Origin: Phytoseiulus persimilis
Taxonomy: Eukaryota; Arthropoda; Arachnida; Mesostigmata; Phytoseiidae
Direction: 5' to 3'
Assembly: GCA_037576195.1 (NCBI GenBank)
Contig: CM075104.1
Coordinates: 11,052,211-11,116,210 of the forward strand
DNA length: 64,000 nucleotides
Both the position numbers and the translations under genes were made by a program. The notes under the pieces were generated by a model that had not been told where the DNA came from, ran no database searches, and was given only the letters and a program-made list of their open reading frames with translations. Shown here piece after piece: positions 14,201 through 25,181 of this stretch (position 1 is its first letter; the number at the start of each line of letters is the position of its first letter).

Positions 14201-17200
14201 TCATCATCTATTCTCCCTTCAGTATCAATCCGTCTGACTGACTTTCATCATCGACAGCATAGCATTTCCCAATTTTTTCCTCCTATTTCGCTGCCTCTGT
14301 TTCCTGTTCATTCCAACTTTTCACTCTATTTTTGTGGTTCTTGTAGCTCTGTATAGTTTTCGAAAATGTTTTTTTTTTGCTTGTTTTCTTTTTTTTTAAC
14401 ATTTTATTAGGTTTTCTGTTGCGCGCATTTCGAAGTTCCATCATATCTCTTGATTTCACGGCTTACGACAACTGACTTCTCATAACCATTGTTTGCTATT
14501 AATAGTGAATTATGAATATTATCATATAGATCATCCGCATTCTTGTCTCTACACTGTTCATCATCATATGTATCATCATCAGTATGGGCGACGGCCTTTT
14601 CTGGATCAATAAATCACACGATATTGATGATCATCTCATTATTCAGGGTAATATTCGATAGTAGTAGTTGTAGTGATGATTAAAATGATGGTATGCCGTG
14701 ATAGAGAGAGCTGATCCACAGAATTCATGTAACGAGTTTGCTGCACAAAGTGTGGGTGTTGTTTGTAGTGGTCGCAATATCTTCTTCTGTTGTGGTGGAT
14801 GTTTTCGCCCCTTGAGTTTTTTGCAGGAATCTGCACGCTGTGATGATCGTGGCTCAGCCTGGCGTGCAAAAGCGGCTGATGATGGATACGGCTGATGGAA
14901 CCGCGCTGCCGTAACGACCATCGTTGATGCAAATCGACGATTCCGACGACCAAGACGCGTTCTCTGCTCTCGATGCCGGCTGGCAGACTCTCGTCAAATC
15001 CAGAAGGTACTCCGCTGTCAATCTGTTTCGGATAACTTTTTTTCCCAGAATTCTCAATCCGACCCTCGACGATACAACAGCCATCCTTATCAGGTCCATT
15101 ATCGAAGCTGATGTTGTTGTAGTTGTGGTATGTGCTATGATTGGCATGACCGTCACCATCCTGTCTAGACAGCAGTGCACGTCAGCAAAGCAGAGACAGT
15201 ATGAGCAATATAAATCGATCTCGCGGTATCGATACGAACTTTCACTAAACTGGAGTTGCGGTTTCCGAACGAGAGCCGAAACGCGGAAATTGCTCCGTTC
15301 GATTTTCGCTTAAACGTCAAGACTAGCGTCAAAAGAGGGCTTGGATACATTGCGCCCTCAATATTTCTCACGCACGCACGCTTGCTCGCTCGCTCACACT
15401 CACAAACCACCTTTCAAAACGCTGACTCCAAGGTTTGACTGCTTTGCTGCAGTATTTGAACCATCAAGCTGTTGAATTTCATCATAACTCAAGCAAACGG
15501 GAGCCCAGTCTCCCGGTGTCTGCCACTCTGGCCATGGGCCATTGGACCATAGGACGGCCAGAACGTCAAGAAATGATCCATCTTCCGCATGGAGCACGCG
15601 GTCAACGCCGCCGAAGGTTTCGGCATCCGGCATGGAAAGACTTCGAACACTGTTAGAAAGGAGGAACAAGAAGCCTCATGGAACAGTGAACTGAGGGACA
15701 CGAGTTTGCTGAGCTGAACAACCAGAAACTTGAAGGAAAACCTCCGGGAAAACCCAGTGAATAAGGCTGGAACCAATCTACTGACGAGGGAAGCTCCAAT
15801 AGAACTATCCAGGGACATGCGCATGGCTACTTACATTCGATAACCAATATACGAATGTTCGGTACTGCGGGGAATCGCGAGAGAACAAATCTAACATTGG
15901 GCTGGAAGAGGCGAGCAGTGACTCAGCAACTCCGAACCCATGAAGCTCCGGGCACCTGGGTTGCCACTACAAAGGTAGCGGGGCCCGGCAGCTAGATACC
16001 ATCTGAACCCAACACACTCAAACGCCACATGGGGAATTCTCATTGCTCAGGACCAACATAACGTAACTATCGGAAATCTAAATGAATCATATAAATATAT
16101 ATTTAGGAAAGGCTCAATGGAATCGTAGAACGTGTTGCTGCTTGCTTGGTAATGGTTCCTGTGTGTTCGTTTCAGATGACAGAATCTAGCTGGTTTTGCT
16201 TTGCTGGTGCGCCGTACACTTGTTTCCAGTTTATACTTCCCTCAGCGTAGAGACTGTTATCCCCGTTCTGAACTTCTCTCGTGTGAGTCGCGTGTGTTGG
16301 CAGAGTACTTGCCCATCTTCTTATCTCGCTAATTCTCACTCTTGTACACCAAGTACTCTGATGCAGTGTTTTTGTGTGTTTGCAACGCGCAACCTCGTGG
16401 AACGACTACCTTCTACGGCCGGAGCGTTGTTCTGCTCGAGATTCCGAGGAGTGGGTCGCAGCTCTGCTCTCGCTGGGTCTCGTCTATCCGTTTGGTTTCC
16501 CTTCGCTCAGTTCCTCTAACCAGCATTCCTAACAACGGGTATGGCTGAAGCAGCAACCGAGACATATCGTTGCTGAACCACCACAAGACAGAGAAACTGA
16601 GCCGGAAGATCCATCATATTTGTTCTGGATCTGGGTCCAGACTCGCGAAAATCGCGATGAGCTCAGCATCCTTTCAGTTCTAGCCACACAAGGGGGACGA
16701 AGGAAACATCCCATTGCTTTCCGAGTCAGAAGCAAACGAGGGAGAAAAAAACTCGACTTCTTCAATGAATCGTTTAGACGACTCGATGCATGATTCTGAA
16801 ATGAGTTTCTCGGCCGTCGCCTTCCCAGCCTGAGGAGCTTCCCGGTTTCCATAACAACGACATGAAGCGAGCCCCTCTTGTATTCCATCAATGACACCGT
16901 TTCCACTCGAAATAGTGCAACGTGGCTCTTTTCAGAGGAGCGTATTATCCCTTATTTACACTTCAAGCATTCCTCTGCAGCTGTAGCTCGTCGAGCATCG
17001 GTTCACAGATGCCTCAGCGCCTCATTACTCAACTACCTCGGTTTTTTGATTAAGGATCATTTTGACATCGCGCGGGGATTGAAGAACTCGAACGCAACCA
17101 GATGAATTAATTTCAAAAGTTGCAGCTCATTTCAGGAAGTTTTCTTTCGGAGCTAGAGTGGAGGTTCGTCTCCTATTTGCTGGCCTGCGTTCTCGATTTC

Positions 17201-20200
17201 ATCCTCCATCATTCGGGAGACACTGCACTGAGAGTTATGCCGGAGGAATTCTACCTGCCAATCTGTCTTGCACACGCTTTTGTTCTCGTGAGAGAAAATG
17301 AGGCCGTTGCGGGTACGCACGCTCGGCTTTTGCACTTTTTGTTGCCGTCGTCATCACCGTTTAGCGCCGTTTATATTAATTGTCGCCGTGAGAGCGTCGG
17401 GGATAACCCCTGTGCTTTCACCATAGGAAAAACAGTAACAGCCGAGAGTAACGAACCTCGGAGCGGATCATGCTCTCCTATGAAAATTTCAAAATTCCAG
17501 CAGTCTACCTTCGACCCCACACGGAGTTTCGATGGGTACCTGAGAGAAGGTCGACTCGGCGACATTTTGCGATGACACATTCTAGTCTCATGGTTTTATC
17601 ACTTGCACGTTACGTTCGCACCAGCGCGAGTACTCTCATTCCGCAATTCCTGTCAAACTACGAGCTGACAGACGTCACAACTTCGACTTTCCGTACCGCC
17701 CACGCCACGACAGCAACAGAGGATCGTCCCCCAAGTTAACATTTGAATCAGTGCAGAGGGTAAGGGCACGGAAAGAATGTACCTTTCCGAGATTTGAGGA
17801 AGACGAAGTTATCTGACAACTCGAATCGGATTGAGGAGGAGTACGCGAAGGTCGATACCTTCAAGATCCTTCTCGTTTGAGACTGCATCCTCATCTTGTT
17901 CCTACTTTCGACATCTCTTGGCGGAGAAAAAAGTCGAGGCGGTCGGCTGTTGAACCTAATCTCATTTCAATGGATCGAGTAGCGCACGTTGCTGTTTGCG
18001 CAAAGGGTTGCTGGTCGCTGATTCCATAGAAAATCTGAGGCAGTCTGGCAGCATCAACAGAAATGCACGACAATCAAATCGACAGAAATAGTGCTCGGTA
18101 GTTTGTGCTTCATCTGCACACGATAGACTCAAGTTGTACAGGAAAAACCGTTCAAAAAGTTGCATTGAACTACATTTTCACAACTACAGCCATCATATCA
18201 AAGATAGATAGTAATAGGCTATTGATAGACAAGTTGATATCTCAATAGAATATCGACAGACTCGCCCATACGTAGTTAGGTAGATAGACTGATTGATAGA
18301 TAGGTAAATAGGTAGTTGATGGTTAGATAGACGAAAAATATAAGGCAGTCGTGTGGTCAATCACCATGCCGTGATCCCAGCGCTCACTCGCGGAAGCTTG
18401 TCGATGTTCGCTCACAGAGACCACTCCCGTCAACCAATCGGCCTAATGATCATGTTCTAGAAATTAACTAACTATCCGATCCTCCACAAGTTTGGGCCAG
18501 CATGTACATCCCGAAAACAACTGATGTGGGGTTGGTGGTCCGCTACGACAAAAGAGACCAAATAGCTCTACGATGTTTCCGACAGTAGTTAGTCTTGTCG
18601 CCGTCAGTTCTCTGGGGAGCAGAGAGTGTGGTAATGATTACCGATTCGAGTTGGAATCCCATTCTCCAGACGTCAGAGAGAAAGCTTGTGAAATCGGTTC
18701 ACCGATCTGCGATCACTCCATCTGCTGCCTCAAATTCGGACCACGGTGGAAGCCAATGAACGCGACGAAGCACTGAACTTTTCCGAACAGTTCGAAAACA
18801 CGTATCGATTGCATTATTAATTTCCTGCTGTCATTGCTCAGACTTCGCTTGCGGTCGGAGAAGCCGCCGATCCAAGTATTGAAGGAGCTGAATCGACGCC
18901 AGACGTCGCTCGATTGCCGTTGCAGTTTAGTTCGCCGCGTATGCTGCAGACGACGGGATCAATAGCTCTTCCGTTAGAATATTCCCAGGAAGATCCACTC
19001 CGAGAACAAATCCCCATCCTACTGGGATAACAGGCTGGGAACTGAAAACGTTCCAGACACCTGCGACATTCCAGCTCCCGTCCTCATTCGAGAACGACTC
19101 ACTCCTTGCTTATTTATGTACAGTTACGACAGTCGGGAAGAGTCGATGGCCGGCGGAAGAGAAGTTGGCGAACTTCAATCGCTAGGGTTCTTCTCGGCTC
19201 GGAAAATTCTCAACCGAATCGCTCGAGTTTGCCGGTCCGCGGTTCAGCAGTCGCTGATCATGGGTCTCGTCAAACTTGGGCCGATTGGCCTCGAATGAAT
19301 CATTCGGTGTTTGCTCGGACGTGCATAGAGTGAACAAGTTCAGAAAAAGTAGCGCCGAACTCTATTCAAACTCGAACCGTTTCTCCGAAGATTTCTTTCT
19401 GCATTCCGCGTCCCAGGCCTGTTGTCTGTTGATATTGTTGTTGCTGTGATGATGCTAACATGTCAAGCTACGAGGCTTTCGCTCTGTGCGAGATACTGTG
19501 ATGTCTAACGCTTGTTCCGACTGTCTGGTGGTTCACGGATTGACTCGTTATCATTTCCCATAATTTCTTTTGTTGTGTTGTTTTCTAACCGATGTTGTTG
19601 CTGCTGTTGTTTGTGTCTAGTCTTCCTTTGGCCGGCCTACGCACCGTTAACGACGACAGGAGCACCACCGCCGCTTGGGGGCGGATTTGGTGAAGGGTCC
19701 TGAGAAGCAGCGGATCCAGGACCCGTTCGTTGCGGAGCGGGCGGCAAAACCCCGTTGGGGACATCTGGAAGCGGCCAATGAGTCGGCCGTTCCCGCGTCC
19801 GTATTTTCAAGTTATCTTTGAGGTCCAGGAGAGACGACTCTTTCACAGCCTGGGGAAGGATTGAGAAATTAGAGTCCACGCGTCACACTCAGCGTACGCT
19901 GGCTGCGATCAGCAACAGTACACATCCAAGGTGGAAATCCGGATCCTTTGGCGAACTGACCTGGATGAATAGATTGATGTCCTGCGTGAGAGCCTGTATT
20001 CTGTGGAAGCCAGCAATGAGGCTGACGGGGAGGTACCCTTCGCGATCCATTTTTCTCCGGAGGAAGAAGTCTCTTTGCAAATTTTCTTCGCTGAAGTAAT
20101 ATTCTACTTGCTTGCGAATGTATTCCTTGAGCGTGGGCTCGTCCACAGCTGCAAAAATTCAAAATGACCGTTTTATGTTCCTTGAACGGCCCTAAATCCT

Positions 20201-23200
20201 CTCGCACGACTCCCGTTCATCACTTGCGCAACGCCGTCACGATTGCTTCTCTATCCGTGTATCGAGTGCCCAATCTGTTCGAGCTCCTTGCGATAGAACA
20301 AGGAACATTTCGGAATTCTACGCGTCTAACAACTCCACTACGTAGAACGGCGAAGGGCTCGCGCTTGAGGGAATATACCTAACCACTCCCAGCTGTGTTC
20401 CCACGCGGCTGTAATTTCACCTGATCCAAGCATTGAGAGCCGAGAAAGATCTTCTTTGTGGATCTCGAACCCGGCCTCCATTGCGGACGACTGAGAAATC
20501 GGCCACTCGAGCCAGGCACGATTCTTCGATTCACTTTTCTATCACTCAAACCGCCGACCACAATGACTGTGAACGTTCAAGGTTCGTACGGGAACGATAT
20601 CTGTCATATGGTTGACTATCATTCAACTGTCCGTGCACCTTCGACGTGCGACACTATCACACACCGATCACCACGTGGTGCTCGTTTCAAAACAACAAAA
20701 ACAGTGCGCAGTCGGAGCGAACGCTCGAAGCAACGCAATCAAGAGAATAGACACGCCAGCAGCCGCAAGAGCAGCAGCAGACAGTGTCCATCGGCCAACA
20801 TGGACGAGTGAAAGAAGCGTGACACTACGCATGCGCGCTCGCCGATCTGCTGCTCCGCTATATCAGCTGTATTCACCGGCGGAAGCCAATTCGCAACTGA
20901 CGACTTCACCATTCACTTCGCAACTGCAGCTGAGTCAGCTGATCCACGGCGCGTATCCAGTGCTTGGAGATAGAGCATCGCAAGAACTCACCGAGGTATG
21001 GGCCTCCCAAGAATCCGAATCTTGGCGGAGGAACCTGAGCTATCGGTGCTGCCACTTGTGCTGCCGCGCCGCCCGCGACGACGACGGCAGCAGCAGCCGG
21101 GGGGATGAACTGACTTGAGGGAGGTGGTGACGGAGTGAGAGGTAGACGTGAAGGAATAATCGGAACCAAGAAGCTTGGAGCGGGGGCAGCTGCGGAGAAA
21201 GAGCCATCAGATTGGAATCCGGATCCCACTTTCCACCTTTCCATCCCAAACCATCACGTTGATTGTTCCACCCCTCTATCGATATCGAACGTACCTTCCA
21301 TGACGTCGGCCTGCTGCCCTGGCCTGCTATTCTGTTGTGGCGTCGCAGTCCGCACCCACGACGGAGGAGTTGAGCGTCCTCTCCCTCGTCCTCGACTTCC
21401 TCCTCGGTAACCTCCTGATCCACCACGGCCCCGACTCGATTCCCTTTGTCCGTTCATTTGAGCTCCCCCGCCCAGGGCTCCTGGCCCGGAGCCTACGAAC
21501 GACGTTCCGTTGGTCGATTGCCCTGTTGGGAAGGTTCGAGAAAATGCTCTAGTCGATTTCCATGATCGAAATTCGAAGAGAACTCCATGGAGTCGTGGCC
21601 TTCGCCGTCCGGCAACGAGGACTCCCGGGAACTCCGACCGAAGATACTCACAGTTGGTTTTGTTCGACGAGACGTTGTTGGAAATTTGAGAAGCATTTAT
21701 GGATTTCTGCGGGTTGTTTGAGCGCTCGCCGCGATAAGAACCTCCTGACCTCGGCTCTCCTTTCCGGTTTCCACTGACAGGCTCAATAGCTAACGGAACC
21801 CACTTCGGTTTGGCACCTAGAATCAGCATTCTTTCCTCTCAGACGACTGGTCAGCTCGAAAAAGGCACAGAACCAATCAGAATACGAACAGAAGGAGTTC
21901 TCAGCGTGTCTAACCTTTCTTCTTGTTCGAGGCATCCTTAGCAACGAAATGCTGTGAGCCGTCTTTCAGGCTCTCCCTGAAATCTTCTTCAGCTAGTCCG
22001 GCAGAGTCTTTTGATGCTTTGGGCGAAGCGACGCTTCCATTCGATGAGGCGCTCCCGCTTCCGATCGCTTCCACGCCGACCTCTACAACTTCCCCCAACG
22101 TCGGCCACTCTGAGGAAATCGCGGATCCTTGAGTAGTCACGGAATTCACTCTCGCTGCGGAAGCTGCTCTAGCAGGACTTTGTACACAAATACTCTCTTC
22201 TGCAATCGGAACGATTTCGTTAGCAACCCATTCTGCATCTTGTTTCAGCATCCCCCGATGCCGATTCCCAGTCAGTGAACACAGCGATCCCAGTCAGCCC
22301 GTGTCCTCGGCATCGGGAGGCGCTGCTGCCGCCAGGTGAACGAACGGTACCTTGACTTTCGATTGACATATCGCACAGCGCACACCGCACACGAATCAAA
22401 ATGAAACACTGCCCGACATCTCCACTCAGGTCCCGGTAGATTGGTCAGCTTCCGCCGAAAGTATCGCCACTTCAGCAAGCTTTCGCTCCTGAGGTTCTAT
22501 CCCGACTGAGAGCTGTTGGCGTTGGTGCTCACGCTGTTGGCGCTTCTCCACCATATGCTCTGTTCCGTCGTCGACGTCATATGGATTCTTGTGGTCTTCT
22601 GCTAGCAGCATCGGCAACAGCACTAACAGCAGCAGGAACGCTCTCACATCAACGGTGACGTCACAGCTCGTTTCGAGTTGGTTTTCGGCGCCGTTCAGTG
22701 TTTCCACCGATCACACGGACGCATCACAAAATTAAACAATTCTTGAAAGTCGGCGATGCCTCGATCGTTTCTAACAAGCTCGAGAGCGTTGTGGGACACA
22801 ACAAACAACGCGCTGCCGCTATCTCCCTCTTTGTCACTCTCTCCAACACTGCCAGTTGAAACGGCGAACAATCGACGCTCTGGCCCTGTTGCTCAAGTGC
22901 AGATCTTTTCGAACTCGAGCAACTTACTTTCCCTTATGACCGTAGAGATATACTTGTCACAATCGGGGTTATAGAAGCTCGAGAGCCTTATCCAGGCGAT
23001 ATGCCGCTGGAGTCGGGTGATACAGACTCAGAGTGGATAGGTCTTCAGCGTAAAACCGCGACGGAGCTCGCGATAGTTACGGCTCGAGTGATCGCTGCTG
23101 GTTGTCTGAATGCCAGGATGGCCACAGGTTTGGATCCCCCGCAGACATTTCATGAATTCTGAGCGGAGGAGGGAACGGCCGTCGCCGTCCACAGAACCGA

Positions 23201-25181
23201 ATCTCTGAGCTCCTCATGCGTTGGGAAATGGAGGGATTCACGCTCCTCCATAGCCTTCATCGACCGGCCTTCGCCGAACCGTTGTACGACGGAGATGCAA
23301 GACGAACGGAAGCTTCCGAACACCATGTACATGCCAGTTTGCTCGCAGAGCGCAACGCAAGTCTGATCATGGAAATCGGCAGGCCATGGGGATAGGCTGA
23401 GGGACCTCGACGCCGAGCGAGCCTTGGGGGTTCAGGAAACGCGAAAGGCGGATCCGCTTTTGGGTGGGAGCTCCCAGCGACGTCAATGTCTCCAGGATCG
23501 AGTCCCGCGGGGGGCCATGGGCTATGGAGAGATTCCGAAGTGGCCACGGGACAAGAACACGGGATCGACCGATCTGGTGACCAGAGAGACGTACGCAAAG
23601 ACCACCCGGGCTGTCACAATGACAGATCCGCGAGGAAACCTGATCTGGTCCCCGGCTTCGTTGAGTTTCCAGCGTTCCGACGAACACCCCGAAATCTGTC
23701 CCATTTCGTTACCGGGAATTTCACCACAAGTTCACAATCAACCTACCATATGGAGCGCTAACGTCAACGTGATTCGCATCCGAGTATCCATTGCATTCCG
23801 GCTGCTGAAAGAAGTCAAGCATCGATTTTGATATCAGATCGAGGAACGACGGGGAGAGCTTCCGTCAAAAAAAAAAAAGTGAAAGATGTTCAGCACGGTT
23901 CTAATCGCTGCCTTTAGTTCACAACCGGGGGTGATAAGCGGAGAGTTCGATGGGAAACTGGAATGGGCCAATCTGACGAAACTCACCTCATGGTGATCAG
24001 CAGGTGCGTGGCTAGCGGATCTCGGAGGTTTCTGTGGATGGGCTTTGCTCTGACCCGAAGGCACAACTGCGAATAGAGTTCATTCGGTTATGGACGTCTA
24101 TGTTTTGCATGATGTATTCAGGAGATAGGGGCATCTTCTTTTGTAAAAGGCAGGAGACAAGTGGCGGCCAGCGGGGAGAAATCTAGGGGGTTGAGAATTC
24201 GACCCGAGGCTTCGACGAGAGTTCAGAACCAACGAGGATGGTCGCTCTCTGATCATCTTTCACTCGCTGCAGTTCGATCGAAGGGCAGGGTAAACAACGC
24301 AGGGAGGAGTCGAGTAACGAAATAAGGTCATTGATTGGCTAGCTATAAGTCAGTCTGAAACAGCACTCACCGGTTCCTTGAGAGTTTGGCAGCGAAGGCG
24401 GCGGCGGCGGCGGCGACGACGTCGTCGTCGCGGTAGTATTCGACTGTAGCGGCGGCTGCTGCTGTTGCTGAACTGGAAGCAGCGGCGGCAGCGGTGACGT
24501 CGTGGAGGCCGTCGTTGGTGCTGCCGTAATCGTCGACGTATGCGTGTCAGAAGGCAACGTGACGTCTGACGTAGGGGATGAAACTGAGGAGTTCGCTGAA
24601 TTCACTTTGTTATTGGGGACAGCGGTACAACTGTTGGCATTCAGAGCATCAGGGAATTCCATTTGTTTTTGAGCAATTAACTGGGCTGCGTTCCGGTTTT
24701 TCGTCCAAGGATTCACCAGAGGAGGCGGTGCAAACACAAACTCTTCTTCGCCTCCTGATCCTTTCTTATCTGAGCTGGCGCCAGCGCTGCCAACGCTGGA
24801 TTCCTTGGCCGGGGGGTCTCGCGGGGGGGCGCAAGCACCCCGCTCACTAGTCTCACTTGTTCTCGACGAGGGTCTCTCCGGTCGAGATTTTCGCCGATCT
24901 CTTCTTTGCTGATTCTCACCGCCGGCTTTCCTTCCGGCATAAGGCTCTTTTCTAGGGGGTTTGGAGCTGGCGGAGCTGTTTTGACTGGCATTGTGAATGT
25001 TGCTGGTATTGTTGTTGTCGCCGATATTGTTGTTGCTACTGTTGTTGTTATTGTTGTTGTTGTTGTTATGTTTAGTCGCCACGTGCGGCTGAGCTTGCGA
25101 CTGCTGCGGTTGTGGCTGTTGCTCAACGGTCGAAGTAGCGAGATCCTCCATGCCGACTGGTCCTACTTTCGTAGCCGCCAT
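11210..25181 (-). CDS. LARP1: La-related protein 1 (LARP1), 14 coding exons
   Basis: LARP1 binds the cap and 5' TOP motif of ribosomal-protein mRNAs and links TORC1 signalling to their stability and translation in the cytoplasm. Coding exons, 5' to 3': 25181-24371, 24066-23987, about 22107-21915, 21816-21652, 21522-21295, 21228-20992, 20148-19961, 19849-19645, 13353-13229, 13149-12967, 12914-12658, 12569-11842, 11759-11524, 11422-11210. I paired GT donors with AG acceptors by eye, and the phases close across the model (3849 nt, about 1282 residues). Seen in order: poly-Asn/Gln N-terminus, NPWTKN (157-161), WPTLGE (298-303), KWVPLAIE, an RG-rich stretch (about 440-475), La motif (572-634), [36 protein letters not shown] (968-975), HVGWILD, and the DM15 region (1053-1212). 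All match animal LARP1 in order. The start ATG has a G at +4. The exon 3 acceptor and the weak exon 6 acceptor are the least certain joints. Human LARP1 is somewhat shorter; the extra length is mostly low complexity. Confidence 0.95.
11524..12569 (-). CDS. LARP1: LARP1 exons 12-13: DM15 cap-binding region
   Basis: Two exons (12569-11842 and 11759-11524) with an 82-base intron encode the C-terminal DM15 helical repeats, the part of LARP1 that holds the m7G cap and the first cytosine of TOP mRNAs. Visible: [45 protein letters not shown]-like turns read here as FGFRYG, then [18 protein letters not shown] and [13 protein letters not shown]. The intron splits the Gly codon inside the second repeat. 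The repeats look intact and close to other animals. Confidence 0.96.
14100..14230. repeat. AT-rich trinucleotide run
   Basis: (TTA)n passes into ATC/TCA words (TTATTATTATTATCGTTATC and on) inside LARP1 intron 8. Similar short ATC words recur near 14560-14640 and at 38432-38447. Confidence 0.6.
18190..18335. repeat. Degenerate GATA-type repeat
   Basis: Many ATAGATAG, GATAGATAGG and TAGGTAGATAG words scattered over about 150 bases inside LARP1 intron 8, an old imperfect tetranucleotide array. Confidence 0.6.
19961..20148 (-). CDS. LARP1: LARP1 exon 7: La motif
   Basis: This exon carries almost the whole La motif (residues about 572-634), a winged-helix RNA-binding fold. Visible signature pieces are [32 protein letters not shown] and [18 protein letters not shown], which follow the LARP1 subfamily closely. 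The acceptor has a good pyrimidine tract ending TTTTTGCAG, and the donor is CCAG before GTCAGT. This is the strongest single piece of evidence for the gene's identity. Confidence 0.97.
24371..25181 (-). CDS. LARP1: LARP1 exon 1: low-complexity N-terminus
   Basis: First coding exon, starting [14 protein letters not shown]. It encodes a Gln/Pro stretch, an Asn run at residues 39-47 continuing into a mixed Asn/Ser run, a basic Arg-rich patch near 92-100, the LARP1-typical NPWTKN at 157-161, then Ser/Thr-rich sequence, a Gln run and a Pro run near the end. The frame stays open upstream of the ATG without another ATG close by, so this start is the natural choice. The donor (ACCG before GTGAGT) leaves one base that exon 2 completes to Val. 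The repeats are codon-mixed in part, so this is disordered protein rather than one pure microsatellite. Confidence 0.9.

Larger units (their letters stand above)
13354..19644 (-). other. Long LARP1 intron 8 (6.3 kb)
   Basis: This stretch separates exon 8 (ends 19645) from exon 9 (starts 13353). The phase-1 donor after a GTT AAC G end and the acceptor CTCCTCCGATCAG agree. It holds AT-rich trinucleotide runs at about 14100-14230, a degenerate GATA run at about 18190-18330, and several chance-length open frames on both strands, including 150 codons on the plus strand at 17120-17575. I recognise no nested gene and no named transposon in it. All other LARP1 introns are under 2 kb, so expansion by unrecognised repeats is likely. 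Confidence 0.7.

Noticed and set aside
15900-16030. Gene-like block with a GGGGCCCGG palindrome in LARP1 intron 8
   Set aside because: Resembled a LINE 3' end at first, but no coding motif or tail supports it.
17120-17575. Plus-strand 151-codon frame inside LARP1 intron 8
   Set aside because: Hydrophobic start looked like a membrane segment, but there is no ATG context, promoter or family match, and length is within chance.
22426-22707. Minus-strand frame with a leucine-rich stretch resembling a signal peptide
   Set aside because: Begins at GTG rather than ATG, sits in a LARP1 intron, and has no downstream domain.
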